Translations under genes and position numbers: made by a program | In this document: piece by piece, positions 26,743 to 35,293 of the stretch | Numbering within the stretch: position 1 is the stretch's first letter | How the letters are laid out: every line of letters starts with the position of its first letter | DNA from: Halobaculum sp. CBA1158 | GTDB lineage: Archaea; Halobacteriota; Halobacteria; Halobacteriales; Haloferacaceae | Reading direction: 5' to 3' | Length of the DNA stretch: 64,000 nucleotides | Assembly: GCF_021431925.1 (NCBI RefSeq) | Contig: NZ_CP090371.1 | Location: 868,001-932,000 of the forward strand | The notes under the pieces: generated by a model | The model's database searches: none | Told to the model about the DNA's origin: nothing | What the model saw: only the letters and a program-made list of their open reading frames with translations

Positions 26743-27438
26743 TCACGCCTCGGGGACGCGAAGCAGCGCGACGCGCCCGTCGACGGCGATGCTGACGGGC
26801 GTCTCCGGCGGGACGACGCCGGCGTCGTCGCCGTCGACGATCAGCCGGACGGCCGCCTCGTCGCGTTCGACCCGAAGGACGACCTCCTCGCCGAGGACCC
26901 AGGTGTCGGTCATCGTCGCGAACGGCGACACCGGGACCACGGACAGTCCGGTGCCGGGCGCGATCACAGAGCCGCCGGCCGCACGCGCGTACCCGCCCGA
27001 CCCCGCAGGCGTGGCGACGACGACGCCGTCCGACCGGAACCGATCCACTCGACGCCCGCCGGCGTCGACCGCGTACTCCGATATCCGCGCCGGCTCGACC
27101 GTCATGAGGGTCGCGTCCAACAGCGCCCGCTCGCGCCGGTCCTCCCCGACCGTCACCGAGAGCATCGCGTGCTCGACGGGGCGCGCGTCGCCGGCGACGA
27201 CCGACGCGAGCGCCTCGCTCGCCTCGGCCCGCGGCACGGAGTGAGGACCGCCGCCGCCGTCGACCGGAAGCACCGGCGCGGCCGGCTCGCCGAGGGCCGT
27301 CTCGACGAGCGCGCGCTCGCCGAGCGTCGCGACCGCGTCGGGGTCGGCGTCGGCCGCGACGACCTCGCCGCCGGCGGCCTCGACGGCCGCCCGGAGGGTT
27401 CCGTCGTCGCCCGACAGCGCCGCGCGGAACTCGCTCAT
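26743..27438 (-). CDS. NAD kinase-like protein lacking the GGDGT motif
   Basis: 231 residues from ATG 27438. The C-terminal half has the NAD-kinase/diacylglycerol-kinase pattern DGVVVATPAGSGGYARAAGG and SPFAT. The N-terminal GGDGT loop, which contributes the catalytic aspartate of NAD kinases, is not recognisable; its place is taken by PVLPVDGGGGPHSVPR. It therefore may bind NAD(P) without being a canonical kinase, or use another residue. The genuine NAD kinase of the organism is presumably elsewhere. It is divergent from the antiporter with about 208 nt between starts. Confidence 0.8.
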   Translation of the reverse strand: MSEFRAALSGDDGTLRAAVEAAGGEVVAADADPDAVATLGERALVETALGEPAAPVLPVDGGGGPHSVPRAEASEALASVVAGDARPVEHAMLSVTVGEDRRERALLDATLMTVEPARISEYAVDAGGRRVDRFRSDGVVVATPAGSGGYARAAGGSVIAPGTGLSVVPVSPFATMTDTWVLGEEVVLRVERDEAAVRLIVDGDDAGVVPPETPVSIAVDGRVALLRVPEA

Positions 27439-27646
27439 CGACCCGGGGTTGACGTGGGGCCGACTTAACGAACGGGATACGCGTCTGCCCCGTCCGGGGA
27501 ACGGCCGGTCCTTCTCTATCTCTCGCCCGCTCTCCCGCTCTCTTCGGCACCCACTTTGCTTCTCCCGATCCCCACTCCCTCCCGGTCTCCACCCTCTCGG
27601 TTCCGGTAGCCTGATACCGTCGGTGCGGATACACACGCCCGATCGA

Positions 27647-28642
27647 ATGATCTCCGGCGGCCCCGCGGTCCAGTTCGTCGTCGTCGCGATCGCCGTGGTC
27701 GGACTGTGGATCGGCGCGCGCCTCCTCGTGGACGCCGTCGTTCGACTGGCGAGGCGCGTCGGGCTCTCCGATCTGACGGTCGGGCTCACCGTCGTCGCGA
27801 TCGGTACGTCGACCCCCGAGCTGTCGGTCACGATCGACGCGGCGCTCAAGGGACTTGGTGACATCGCCGTCGGCAACGTCCTCGGGTCGAACGTCTACAA
27901 CCTCGCGTTCATCCTCGGCGTCGTCTCGCTGCTCAGGGTTATCCCGATCGCCGAATCGCTCGTCTGTCGCGACGGCCTGGCGCTGCTGGCGAGCACGGCG
28001 CTCGGCGGGGCGGTCCTGCTCGACCTCGCCGTCTCCCGAACGGAGGGTGCCGCGCTGCTCGCGGCGTTCGTCGTCTACACCGCCTATCTCCTTCACACGG
28101 GGACGACCCCGGGGGACGGGTCCGGGGAGGACGCGTCCGGAGGCGACGACTCCGCCCGGGTCACGCGTGATGTGACCGAGCGCGTCGCGTTCCGCGGTCG
28201 CGACGTCGCCCTCCTGGTCGTCGGGCTCGCGGTCGTACTCGTCAGCGGGGACGCCCTCGTCGCCGCGGCGTCGGCGCTTGCGCGGGGGGCGGGCGTCTCC
28301 GACTGGGTCATCGGGGGAACGATCGTGGCGGCGGGCACCTCGACTCCGGAGTTCGCCGTCTCGCTGGTGGCGCTTCGCCGCGGAAGCCTCGGGGTCTCCG
28401 TCGGCAACGTGATCGGGAGCAACGTGTTCAACCTGGTCGGGGTCGTGGGGATCGCGGCGCTCGTCCGACCGTTGACCGTGAGCCCCGCCGCCCTGGAGAC
28501 GCTCGCGTGGCTCGCCGTCGTCTCCCTCGTCATGGTCGCGGCGCTGTGGACCGGACGAGTCCTGTCGCGGTCTGAGGGGGCGCTGTTCGTCGGCTCCGAG
28601 GTGGCCCGCTGGACGCTCGGGTTGCTCGGACGGTTCGGCTGA
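27647..28642 (+). CDS. Calcium/sodium antiporter (CaCA family, YrbG-type)
   Basis: 331 residues with about ten transmembrane helices in two inverted halves. Both alpha repeats are intact: VVAIGTSTPELSVTIDAA with GNVLGSNVYNLAFILG, and IVAAGTSTPEFAVSLVAL with GNVIGSNVFNLVGVVG, which form the ion-binding sites. A polar acidic loop (about 147-175) separates the halves. It probably exports Ca2+ against Na+. The start at 27647 was chosen because the earlier open frame (from 27449) is not hydrophobic. A 22-nt tandem repeat lies just after the gene. Confidence 0.93.
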   Translation: MISGGPAVQFVVVAIAVVGLWIGARLLVDAVVRLARRVGLSDLTVGLTVVAIGTSTPELSVTIDAALKGLGDIAVGNVLGSNVYNLAFILGVVSLLRVIPIAESLVCRDGLALLASTALGGAVLLDLAVSRTEGAALLAAFVVYTAYLLHTGTTPGDGSGEDASGGDDSARVTRDVTERVAFRGRDVALLVVGLAVVLVSGDALVAAASALARGAGVSDWVIGGTIVAAGTSTPEFAVSLVALRRGSLGVSVGNVIGSNVFNLVGVVGIAALVRPLTVSPAALETLAWLAVVSLVMVAALWTGRVLSRSEGALFVGSEVARWTLGLLGRFG

Positions 28643-28727
28643 CCGCGCCGGCGTCGACCTCGTGAACGCCCCGCGGACGACGCCGATCGGTCACCGCCGC
28701 GATGCGCGATGGCTCGCGGACGGGGTT

Positions 28728-28837
28728 CAGACGAGTCTCGAACGGGGCTCAGACGAGTCTCGAACGGGGCTCAGACGAGTCTCGAACGGGGCTCAAACGA
28801 GTCTCAGACGGGCTTTCGACGACTCTCGAACGGCTCC
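28728..28837. repeat. 22-nt tandem repeat between convergent genes
   Basis: Five units of 22 nt: three perfect (28728-28749, 28750-28771, 28772-28793; beginning CAGACGAGTCTCGAACGGGG) and two progressively decayed (28794-28815, 28816-28837). GACGAGTCTC.. contains GAGTCTC-type partial palindromes. The period is not a multiple of three, so it is non-coding. It ends 6 nt before the peptidase stop codon and may act in 3' ends of both transcripts. Confidence 0.85.
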
Positions 28838-28843
28838 GAACGA

Positions 28844-30190
28844 CTACCGAACGACGGTCCCCTCGTCGTCGTACGGCCAGTCGCCGATCACCTTCATCCC
28901 GGTCGCCTTGTCCTCGGCCTCCAGGGCGGCGGCGATTTTACCCGGGTCGCGTCCGGCGATCTCGGTGTCAGCGTCGGCGAGGTCGGCGACGAGGGCGGTC
29001 ACGAGGATCGCCTGCTCCCGGAGGTTTCGCGGCTCAAGTTTCTCCAGCGTGTCGGCCTCGGTGTGTCCCCAGCCGCGGCCGCTGTCCCCGGTCTCGCCGG
29101 CGACCATGTACCCCGGGACGCCGTGGATCACGAACGGCCAATGGTCGCTGTGGGGCACCTGTTCCTCGCTCGTCGAGACCGGGTGATCGAAGCGGTCGGC
29201 GAGGCGCTCGGCGGCCGCCGTCAGGTCGTCGAAGCCGTGCGTCGACAGCGACAGCGTCCGGCCGAAGACGTTGGAGTCGACGTTGACGACCGCCCTGACC
29301 GCGTCGCGGTCGGCGCGCTCGGCCTCGACGCCGGAGCCGATCAGACCGACCTCCTCCGCGCCGTAGGCGACGAACCGGACGCGAGTGTCCAGGTCCGCCT
29401 CCACGCCCGCGAGCGCGTTCGCCACCTCGACGATCGTCGCCGTGCCAGCGCCGTTGTCCATCGCGCCCTCGGCGATGTCGTGGGCGTCGACGTGCGAGGA
29501 GACGAGGACCTCCTCGTCGGTGTCGGGCCCCAACTCGGCCATCGCGTTCCCGCTCGTCGCGCGCGGCGTCTCGCAGTCGACCGTCACGGTCACCGGTTCG
29601 CCGCCGTCGCGGCGCGAGAGTCGCGCGCCGACCTCGCTGCTCACGCCGACGGCGGGGATGTCGCCGATGGGCTCGTCGTCGGTGCCGACCGATCCGGTCG
29701 GCGGGAGACAGCCCTCGACGTGGTTGCGGAAGACGAACGCGGCCGCGCCGTGCTCGACGGCGTAGTAGTACTTCTCGGTGCGGTGGATGAAGCGGTCGAC
29801 GTCCTCCGGCGTGTCCGAGGAGACCATCACCACGTCCCCTGCGATGTCGGCCTCCTCGAAGTCCGACGGGAGGCCGTGACCGAGGTCGACGAGGTCGCCG
29901 GCGACCTCCCCGGCGGGCGAGCGCGGGAGGGCGATGCACGGTTCGCTCCGGCCGTCGGCGTCGATGCCGGCATCGCCGCGCTCCCACCCCTGGAGGTCGA
30001 ACTCCTCGATACGGGCGTCGCGACAGCCGGCGTCCGCGAGCGCGTCGCGGACGAGTTCCAGCCCCTCGCGCTCGCCGGGACTCCCCGCCATGCGGTTGCC
30101 CACGTCGACCAGGTCCTCCAGGAGGCTCCAGCCCGCGTCGCTCGTGAACGTCTCGCCGATCCAGTCGGTCCGCTCGCTGAGGTCGGTCAC
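28844..30190 (-). CDS. M28 family zinc aminopeptidase
   Basis: 448 residues from a GTG at 30190 (VTDLSERTDWIGETF). The M28 di-zinc ligands are visible: SSHVDAHD (His, bridging Asp in GAMDNGAGTA), GAEEVGLIGS (catalytic Glu pair), NVDSN and the terminal H in GWGHTEADT. A PA-type insert (about 120-230; GAAAFVFRNHVEGC) is present. No signal peptide is seen, so the enzyme is probably cytosolic. The likely activity is removal of N-terminal residues from peptides. A TTG-initiated frame 27 nt longer exists but seems unlikely. Confidence 0.92.
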   Translation of the reverse strand: MTDLSERTDWIGETFTSDAGWSLLEDLVDVGNRMAGSPGEREGLELVRDALADAGCRDARIEEFDLQGWERGDAGIDADGRSEPCIALPRSPAGEVAGDLVDLGHGLPSDFEEADIAGDVVMVSSDTPEDVDRFIHRTEKYYYAVEHGAAAFVFRNHVEGCLPPTGSVGTDDEPIGDIPAVGVSSEVGARLSRRDGGEPVTVTVDCETPRATSGNAMAELGPDTDEEVLVSSHVDAHDIAEGAMDNGAGTATIVEVANALAGVEADLDTRVRFVAYGAEEVGLIGSGVEAERADRDAVRAVVNVDSNVFGRTLSLSTHGFDDLTAAAERLADRFDHPVSTSEEQVPHSDHWPFVIHGVPGYMVAGETGDSGRGWGHTEADTLEKLEPRNLREQAILVTALVADLADADTEIAGRDPGKIAAALEAEDKATGMKVIGDWPYDDEGTVVR

Positions 30191-30323
30191 GGCGGTTCGG
30201 TTCGCTCGACCGCCCAAAGAGCTTCGGAAGCCGGCCGCGGCGGCCGGGTGTCGCCGGCGGCGACGGTCGCCGTCCAGAGACGTCGCCGCGGGTCGCCGCG
30301 GGACGGCCGCCGTCCCCGGAGAC

Positions 30324-30965
30324 CTACCGCGCGACGCTGACGAACTCGTAGGCGTACACCCAGTTGAGCATGACGTAGGTGACGACGCCGAGTGTGAGCG
30401 AGAGGATCCACGTGCCCGCGGCGATCCGGCCCACCCGGCGGTGAGGCGTCTCCGTCCGCAGTTCCTCGGGCGCGTGGGTCCACCCGAGCACGATGGCGTA
30501 CAGCACCACCGGTACGGTCAGGATCGAGAGGACGATGTGGATCGCCAGCATCGCGAGGTACGCGAGTTCGACCGCGCCCGCGAACGCCCCGAGGAACGCC
30601 GTCTCGCGGATGACGATGTGTTTCTCGCCCGGGCCGCCGCCGACCCTCGTGAGATACAGGACCAGGAACACCATGATCAGTCCGAAGGACGCGCTCATCG
30701 CGGCGGCGTGCTTGCGGACCTCGCCGCGGCGGATCCAGCGCCACCCGAGCACGAGCAGCACCGTCGTCACGGTGTTGACGGCGGCGATGGCGTGGCTCAG
30801 GAGGTTCACCTCGTCCTGCGTGAGCGACGGGAAGACCGAGTCGGGGACGACGCCCGCGAACGTCCCGATGACGAGCGCGTAGCCGACGACCGACACGACC
30901 GCGACCGTCGCCCGCGGGTACCGTTTCACGGTCTCGAGCGGGCCGCTCGCGTCCGCTGTTGCCAT
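30324..30965 (-). CDS. DUF420 membrane protein
   Basis: 213 residues, six predicted transmembrane helices. The DUF420 signature residues are spread through LLSHAIAAVNTVTTVLLVLGW, RKHAAAMSASFGLIMVFLVLYL, GAVELAYLAMLAIHIVLSILTVPVVLYA and HRRVGRIAAGTWILSLTLGVVTYVMLNWVY, with conserved histidines suggesting haem or metal handling. Bacillus relatives assist cytochrome oxidase assembly (CtaM-like), but no oxidase genes are nearby, so the role here is inferred only by family. Confidence 0.88.
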   Translation of the reverse strand: MATADASGPLETVKRYPRATVAVVSVVGYALVIGTFAGVVPDSVFPSLTQDEVNLLSHAIAAVNTVTTVLLVLGWRWIRRGEVRKHAAAMSASFGLIMVFLVLYLTRVGGGPGEKHIVIRETAFLGAFAGAVELAYLAMLAIHIVLSILTVPVVLYAIVLGWTHAPEELRTETPHRRVGRIAAGTWILSLTLGVVTYVMLNWVYAYEFVSVAR

Positions 30966-31084
30966 TACCCGGACTCGGGTCGGCGTCGACTTGCGTCTTC
31001 GGGTTCGCGAGCCGAACGTCGCGAGCGCGTCGGCGGGTGTGGCGAACGATCGGAACTATGTCGACTCGATTTCACCCGTCTCGT

Positions 31085-31630
31085 ATGGATCCCGACTCCG
31101 TCGCCGGCGACATCTCCGCCGCCTCCCGCGAGGCCGTCGCCGACGCGCTCGCCCGCCTCTGCGACGAGTGGGGCGAATTCCCGGTCGAGCGCAAGCGCTG
31201 GGACCTGACGGCTGTCGAGTGGGACGACGACCGCGAGCGATTCGCCGCCGGCACCGTCGGCGGGGCGGGCGCGTGGGTCCGTCGAGACGACGGCCGCGCG
31301 CTCGTTGTCCGTCACGAGGGGGAGACGGCGTGGTCGGAACCGGGTGGGAAACAGGAGCCGGACGAGTCGCTCGCGACGGCGGCCGTCCGCGAGACGCGCG
31401 AGGAGACGGGCATCACCGTCGCGCTCGACGGCGTCGTGACCGCCCACCGGATCGCTGAGCACGCCCCCGACCGGCCGCCGCTGTACCGGCTTATCGCGGT
31501 GTTCTCGGCGCATCCCGTCGCCGACCCGACCAGCCTTGACCCGCGCGAAGGGGAGATCGCCGAGGCCCGCTGGATCGCCGACCACCCCGACGACTTGCTG
31601 TATCCCGAGGTCGCCGAGTTCCCCTTGTAG
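31085..31630 (+). CDS. Nudix hydrolase
   Basis: 181 residues. The Nudix box is complete: GGKQEPDESLATAAVRETREETGI (spanning the GX5EX7REUXEEXGU pattern), placed about 90-113. An N-terminal helical extension (about 60 residues) precedes the Nudix fold. The substrate, a nucleoside diphosphate linked to another moiety, is not identifiable. It is divergent from DUF420; the ATG at 31085 follows an AT-poor leader. Confidence 0.9.
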   Translation: MDPDSVAGDISAASREAVADALARLCDEWGEFPVERKRWDLTAVEWDDDRERFAAGTVGGAGAWVRRDDGRALVVRHEGETAWSEPGGKQEPDESLATAAVRETREETGITVALDGVVTAHRIAEHAPDRPPLYRLIAVFSAHPVADPTSLDPREGEIAEARWIADHPDDLLYPEVAEFPL

Positions 31631-31773
31631 CGACGCGGACGTCGCCGTGACCTCTCTGTGGCTCCGCCATTTCGGCCGTCTCCATTCCCCGCTGCACTCC
31701 GGTCTCTCGGCTGCCGGCGTTCCGGTCGCGTCACCGGCGAAAAGCCTACACTCGCCGACTCGAACGGGGTCCC

Positions 31774-32508
31774 GTGTCCCTCCACGCGCGGCTCGATCCG
31801 GTGCTCCCCTGGGCGCTCGACTGGTGGGAGCTGTGGGCGCTCATCGCGCTCGGCCTGCTCGGCGTGCGGCTCATGCCCCGGATCGTCGCCCGTACCGAAC
31901 GCCCCGACCCGCTTCCCGAGGAGGTCGCCCGCGCGGTCGAGCGCGTGGGCGTCCCGGCCGACCGCGTCGGGGTGATCCGGCGCGACGGCGGGGTGCTCGC
32001 GTACGCGGCCGGCCTCACCGCGAGTCACGGTCGGGTGTTCGTCTCGACCGGCCTCCTGCGGGAACTCGACCCGGCGGGCGTCGCGGCGGTCGTCCGCCAC
32101 GAGCACGCCCACCTCGCCCGGGGCCACGTCCCGATACGGCTCGGTATCCCCTGTGCGTACGCCGTCGCCTGGGCGGTCGACGCGACGCTGTTCGGCCGGG
32201 CGGGCCTGATCGTCGGCGGACTGCTCGCGGTCCCGCTGGCGTACCTCTCGCTGCGGGTCGCTCGCTGGACCGAGTACGACGCCGACGCCGACGCCGCCCG
32301 CCACGCTGGCGGCGACTTTCGCGACGCGCTCGCCCGGCTCGCGGCCGGCGGCCACCTCGGAGGAACGACGCCCGCAGGCGGGCGAATCCCTCGCCTGTTG
32401 GCGTCGCTGTCGATGCACCCGCCGCTGGCGCGTCGCCTCCGACGGCTCGACGACCGCCGCGATGGCACGCCGGAGGCGCAGACGAGTCCGAGGCCCGGCG
32501 ACGACTGA
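31774..32508 (+). CDS. M48 family membrane metallopeptidase
   Basis: 244 residues from a GTG start. The zinc motif HEHAH lies in VVRHEHAHLARGH, with the downstream glutamate ligand in YDADADAARHAGG (ExxxD-type). One N-terminal helix (about 18-35) and one or two central helices (about 125-165) anchor it in the membrane, as in HtpX/BlaR-like peptidases. It probably acts in membrane protein quality control. The C-terminus is basic/proline-rich. Confidence 0.85.
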   Translation: MSLHARLDPVLPWALDWWELWALIALGLLGVRLMPRIVARTERPDPLPEEVARAVERVGVPADRVGVIRRDGGVLAYAAGLTASHGRVFVSTGLLRELDPAGVAAVVRHEHAHLARGHVPIRLGIPCAYAVAWAVDATLFGRAGLIVGGLLAVPLAYLSLRVARWTEYDADADAARHAGGDFRDALARLAAGGHLGGTTPAGGRIPRLLASLSMHPPLARRLRRLDDRRDGTPEAQTSPRPGDD

Positions 32509-32548
32509 TCGCCGCGGGAACTGCGGGAACTGAACGCCGGCGACCGCC

Positions 32549-33595
32549 TCAGACGACGCCGGTGAACGTCGCCACCTCGATGGCCGCCTGCTCGCTGACG
32601 CCGTCGCCGAGGATCGTGTAGCGGTCGCGGATCGTGTGAGCCGTCGTGAGCGCCTCGATCACGGTCCCGTCGTCGATGCCGAGTTCGTCGGCGGTCGTCG
32701 GCGCGCCGATCGCCTCCAGCGCGTCGCGGATGGCGCGCCATTGACCGTTCTCGCCCGTGTGGAGGTACTCGGTCATGATCGAGCCGACGCCGACCTGGTG
32801 GCCGTGGAGGCCCGGGGAGTCGGCGATCCGGTCGAGTTGGTGCGAGAACAGGTGCTCCGCGCCCGACGCCGGGCGCGAGGAGCCGGCGATCGACATGGCG
32901 ACGCCCGAGGAGACAAGCGCCTTCGAGACGATCCACGCCGACTCCTCGAGTCCCTGTTTGATCGAGCCGGCGTTGTCGACGAGCATCTCGGCGGTCATCT
33001 CCGAGAGCGCGCCGGCGTACTCGCTGTACTCGACGTTCTTCAGCCGGCGGGCGAGCCGCCAGTCCTTGACCGCGGTGTAGTTCGAGATGATGTCGGCGCA
33101 CCCCGCCGTGGTGAGCTCCCACGGCGCGTTCGCCATGATCTCGGTGTCGGCGATCACAGCCAGGGGCGGGTCGGCGGCCACCGAGTGGCGGGTGTCGCCC
33201 TCCGGAATGGACGAGCGCCCGGAGACGATGCCGTCGTGGCTGGCGGCCGTCGGCACCGAGACGAATCCCACGCCGACCTCGTCGGCGGCCATCTTCGCGA
33301 GGTCGATCGGCTTCCCGCCGCCCAGAGCGACGAGGTACGTCGCGTCGGCGGCCTCTGCGGCCTCAACGACCTCGCCGACGGCGTCGAAGCTGGCGGAGTC
33401 GACGGTGACCGTCGCGGCGTCCTCGAACTGCGCGCGGAGCCGATCGCCGGCCAGATCGTCGGGGGTCGGCGAGGTGACGAGCAGCGGTCGACCCGACAGC
33501 GACAGCTCCGAGACGGCCGTCCCCACGTCGTCGAGCACCCCGTGCCCGACGAGGACGTTCCGCGGGAGCTTGATCCACGTCGACTTGGCGAACAT
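32549..33595 (-). CDS. egsA: sn-Glycerol-1-phosphate dehydrogenase
   Basis: 348 residues from ATG 33595 (MFAKSTWIKLPRNVLVGHGV). It reduces dihydroxyacetone phosphate to sn-glycerol-1-phosphate, the backbone of archaeal ether lipids. Motifs include GGGKPIDLAKMAADEV (NAD(P) binding), VPTAASHDGIVSGRSS, and the zinc ligands in EHLFSHQLD and LHGHQVGVG. The family length is normal. The upstream region carries copy B of a non-coding element also found before an Hsp20 gene. Confidence 0.97.
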   Translation of the reverse strand: MFAKSTWIKLPRNVLVGHGVLDDVGTAVSELSLSGRPLLVTSPTPDDLAGDRLRAQFEDAATVTVDSASFDAVGEVVEAAEAADATYLVALGGGKPIDLAKMAADEVGVGFVSVPTAASHDGIVSGRSSIPEGDTRHSVAADPPLAVIADTEIMANAPWELTTAGCADIISNYTAVKDWRLARRLKNVEYSEYAGALSEMTAEMLVDNAGSIKQGLEESAWIVSKALVSSGVAMSIAGSSRPASGAEHLFSHQLDRIADSPGLHGHQVGVGSIMTEYLHTGENGQWRAIRDALEAIGAPTTADELGIDDGTVIEALTTAHTIRDRYTILGDGVSEQAAIEVATFTGVV

Positions 33596-33650
33596 GCCAG
33601 CCGCTTCCGGACGGGACACCAAAGGGGTTGCCGTGTCCGTCGACCGAGGG

Positions 33651-33744
33651 TTCATATGCGATACCGGGACCACGACCGACGATGGACGCCACGTGAGGAT
33701 CGCCCCGGCGCGCTCAGCGGGTGTGCGACCACGCGCGTCGGGGA
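33651..33744. repeat. Non-coding element, copy B (shared with 15099-15183)
   Basis: TTCATATGCGATACCGGGAC (33651-33672 including two more bases) and GCGGGTGTGCGACCACGCGC plus GTCGGGGA (33717-33744) match the copy A blocks in the same order. The element is 55-150 nt upstream of egsA on the minus strand. No open frame is conserved between the copies, which argues for an RNA or DNA-level element. Confidence 0.6.
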
Positions 33745-33840
33745 CGGCGGCGGTCGCCTGTCAGCCCCCGAACCTGTCGTTCACGGTAGCGACTGCATCG
33801 TGTCGACGGTCGCGGCGTACCCGTTCGCGTCGCCGGCGAC

Positions 33841-34527
33841 TCACACCACGGGACCGAGTGTCCGGGCCGCATCGAGGAGGAACGCGACGCCGAAGCCCGC
33901 CAGCAGCAGCGCCGAGCCGACGGCGACGACCGGCGCGAGCGACTCGACGCGCGATCGCGCGGCGACGAGCGCGCCCGGGAAGCCGGTGATCCACAGGCCG
34001 ATCCCGGCGAAGAAGCCGACGATCAGCGCCGGACTCCCGGTCTCGACGACGAGGCGGCCGGCCAGCGCCGGCACCTCCGCGGCGGCGAACACGTCGATTC
34101 GGCCGGGTTCGAGCAGGCCGACGCCGACGGTGAGCCAGAACAGCACCTGGTAGGGGTTCGCCAGCGCCAGCGTCAGCGCCTTCCGGAAGCCGGCGGAGTC
34201 CTCCTCCGCGAGTCCGGTGTCGACGCCGAGGAACGACTCCCGGACGGCGGTGGCGGCTCCGTAGGCGTAGTACAACATGAGGAGGCCGCCGATGCCCACC
34301 ATGACGCCCCTGAGCAGCGGCACGCGGTTCACCACGCCGACCGCGCCGACGACCGCGAGCACGAGGAAGATCGCGTCGGCGGTCGCCGCGCCGAGGCCGG
34401 CGCGGACGCCCGCGGTCCATCCACGGAGCACGCTCTCCTCGGCGATGACGGCGTTCATCGGACCGGGCGGGGCCGCCAGCGCGAGCCCGAACGCGACGCC
34501 CGCGACCAGCGAGGCGGCGACTGTCAC
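33841..34527 (-). CDS. LysE/RhtB family exporter
   Basis: 228 residues, six transmembrane helices. The LysE-superfamily N-terminal signature AAPPGPMNAVIAEESVLRGW is clear, followed by GLGAATADAIFLVLAVVG and ANPYQVLFWLTVGVG. Members export basic or neutral amino acids or related small molecules; the substrate is not predictable. It is 64 nt upstream of (and after) the GDT1 gene on the same strand. Confidence 0.9.
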   Translation of the reverse strand: MTVAASLVAGVAFGLALAAPPGPMNAVIAEESVLRGWTAGVRAGLGAATADAIFLVLAVVGAVGVVNRVPLLRGVMVGIGGLLMLYYAYGAATAVRESFLGVDTGLAEEDSAGFRKALTLALANPYQVLFWLTVGVGLLEPGRIDVFAAAEVPALAGRLVVETGSPALIVGFFAGIGLWITGFPGALVAARSRVESLAPVVAVGSALLLAGFGVAFLLDAARTLGPVV

Positions 34528-34591
34528 GCCCGGAGAGAGGGGCGGTGCCGTGAATAACGCCGCGGTTCGTGCCCGCGACGGGGAGGGGCCG

Positions 34592-35293
34592 TCACGCCAG
34601 CGACAGCACCGCTCCCGAGACGGCGCTGACGACGGTCTCCCAGACGGAGATACCCGTCGTCAGCGCGAGCACGGTGTCGATCCCGAATAACGCGAACAGC
34701 GTCGCGCCCGCCAGGTGTGCCTTCCGCACGTCGAAGCGGTGGCTGAACCGGTGGAACACGTAGGCGTTCGCGAGGCTCACGGGAACGATCGCGGCCATCT
34801 CGCCGACCCAGATGGCGGAGGTCGCGCCGTACTGCGTCGCGAGTCCGATCGTGACGAGCTGCGTCTTGTCGCCGAACTCGCCGGCGGCCATCATCGCGAA
34901 GATTGAGAGGAAGCTCCCGACGCGCCCCGAGATCTCGGTACCGAACAGGCTGACCGTGCCGTCGACGCCCGAGAGGGGCTGTCCGCCGTCCGGCTCCGCG
35001 GCGTGTGCTCCCGCGTCGGCGGCCGGAGCCGACCGCAGCAGCAGAACCGCAAACGCGAGGAACATGACGGCCGTGAACGCGTCGAGGATCGTCCCCGACA
35101 GCACCGACTGTAAGGCCGCGCCGAAGGCGATCTCCAGGGCGGTCCAGCCGGCGAACGCCGCGCTCGCGGCGGCGACGACGACCGACGGGCGATAGCGCGT
35201 CGACAGCCCCGCGATGATGAACTGCACCTTCTCGCCGGGCAGGACCGCGAGCTGTGAGACCGCGGCGACGACGACGATCTCCCAGTAGCTCAC
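34592..35293 (-). CDS. GDT1/TMEM165 (UPF0016) family divalent cation transporter, probable Mn2+ exporter
   Basis: 233 residues, six or seven transmembrane helices in two repeats. The second repeat has the canonical E-x-G-D-K-T motif (GEFGDKTQLVTIGLA); the first repeat has the degenerate LPGEKVQFIIAG. GDT1 proteins move Mn2+ or Ca2+ across membranes; bacterial homologues (MneA) export manganese. The start overlaps the stop of the upstream DtxR/MntR regulator by four bases (35290-35293), so the two are coupled, which supports a manganese or iron homeostasis role. Confidence 0.9.
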   Translation of the reverse strand: MSYWEIVVVAAVSQLAVLPGEKVQFIIAGLSTRYRPSVVVAAASAAFAGWTALEIAFGAALQSVLSGTILDAFTAVMFLAFAVLLLRSAPAADAGAHAAEPDGGQPLSGVDGTVSLFGTEISGRVGSFLSIFAMMAAGEFGDKTQLVTIGLATQYGATSAIWVGEMAAIVPVSLANAYVFHRFSHRFDVRKAHLAGATLFALFGIDTVLALTTGISVWETVVSAVSGAVLSLA

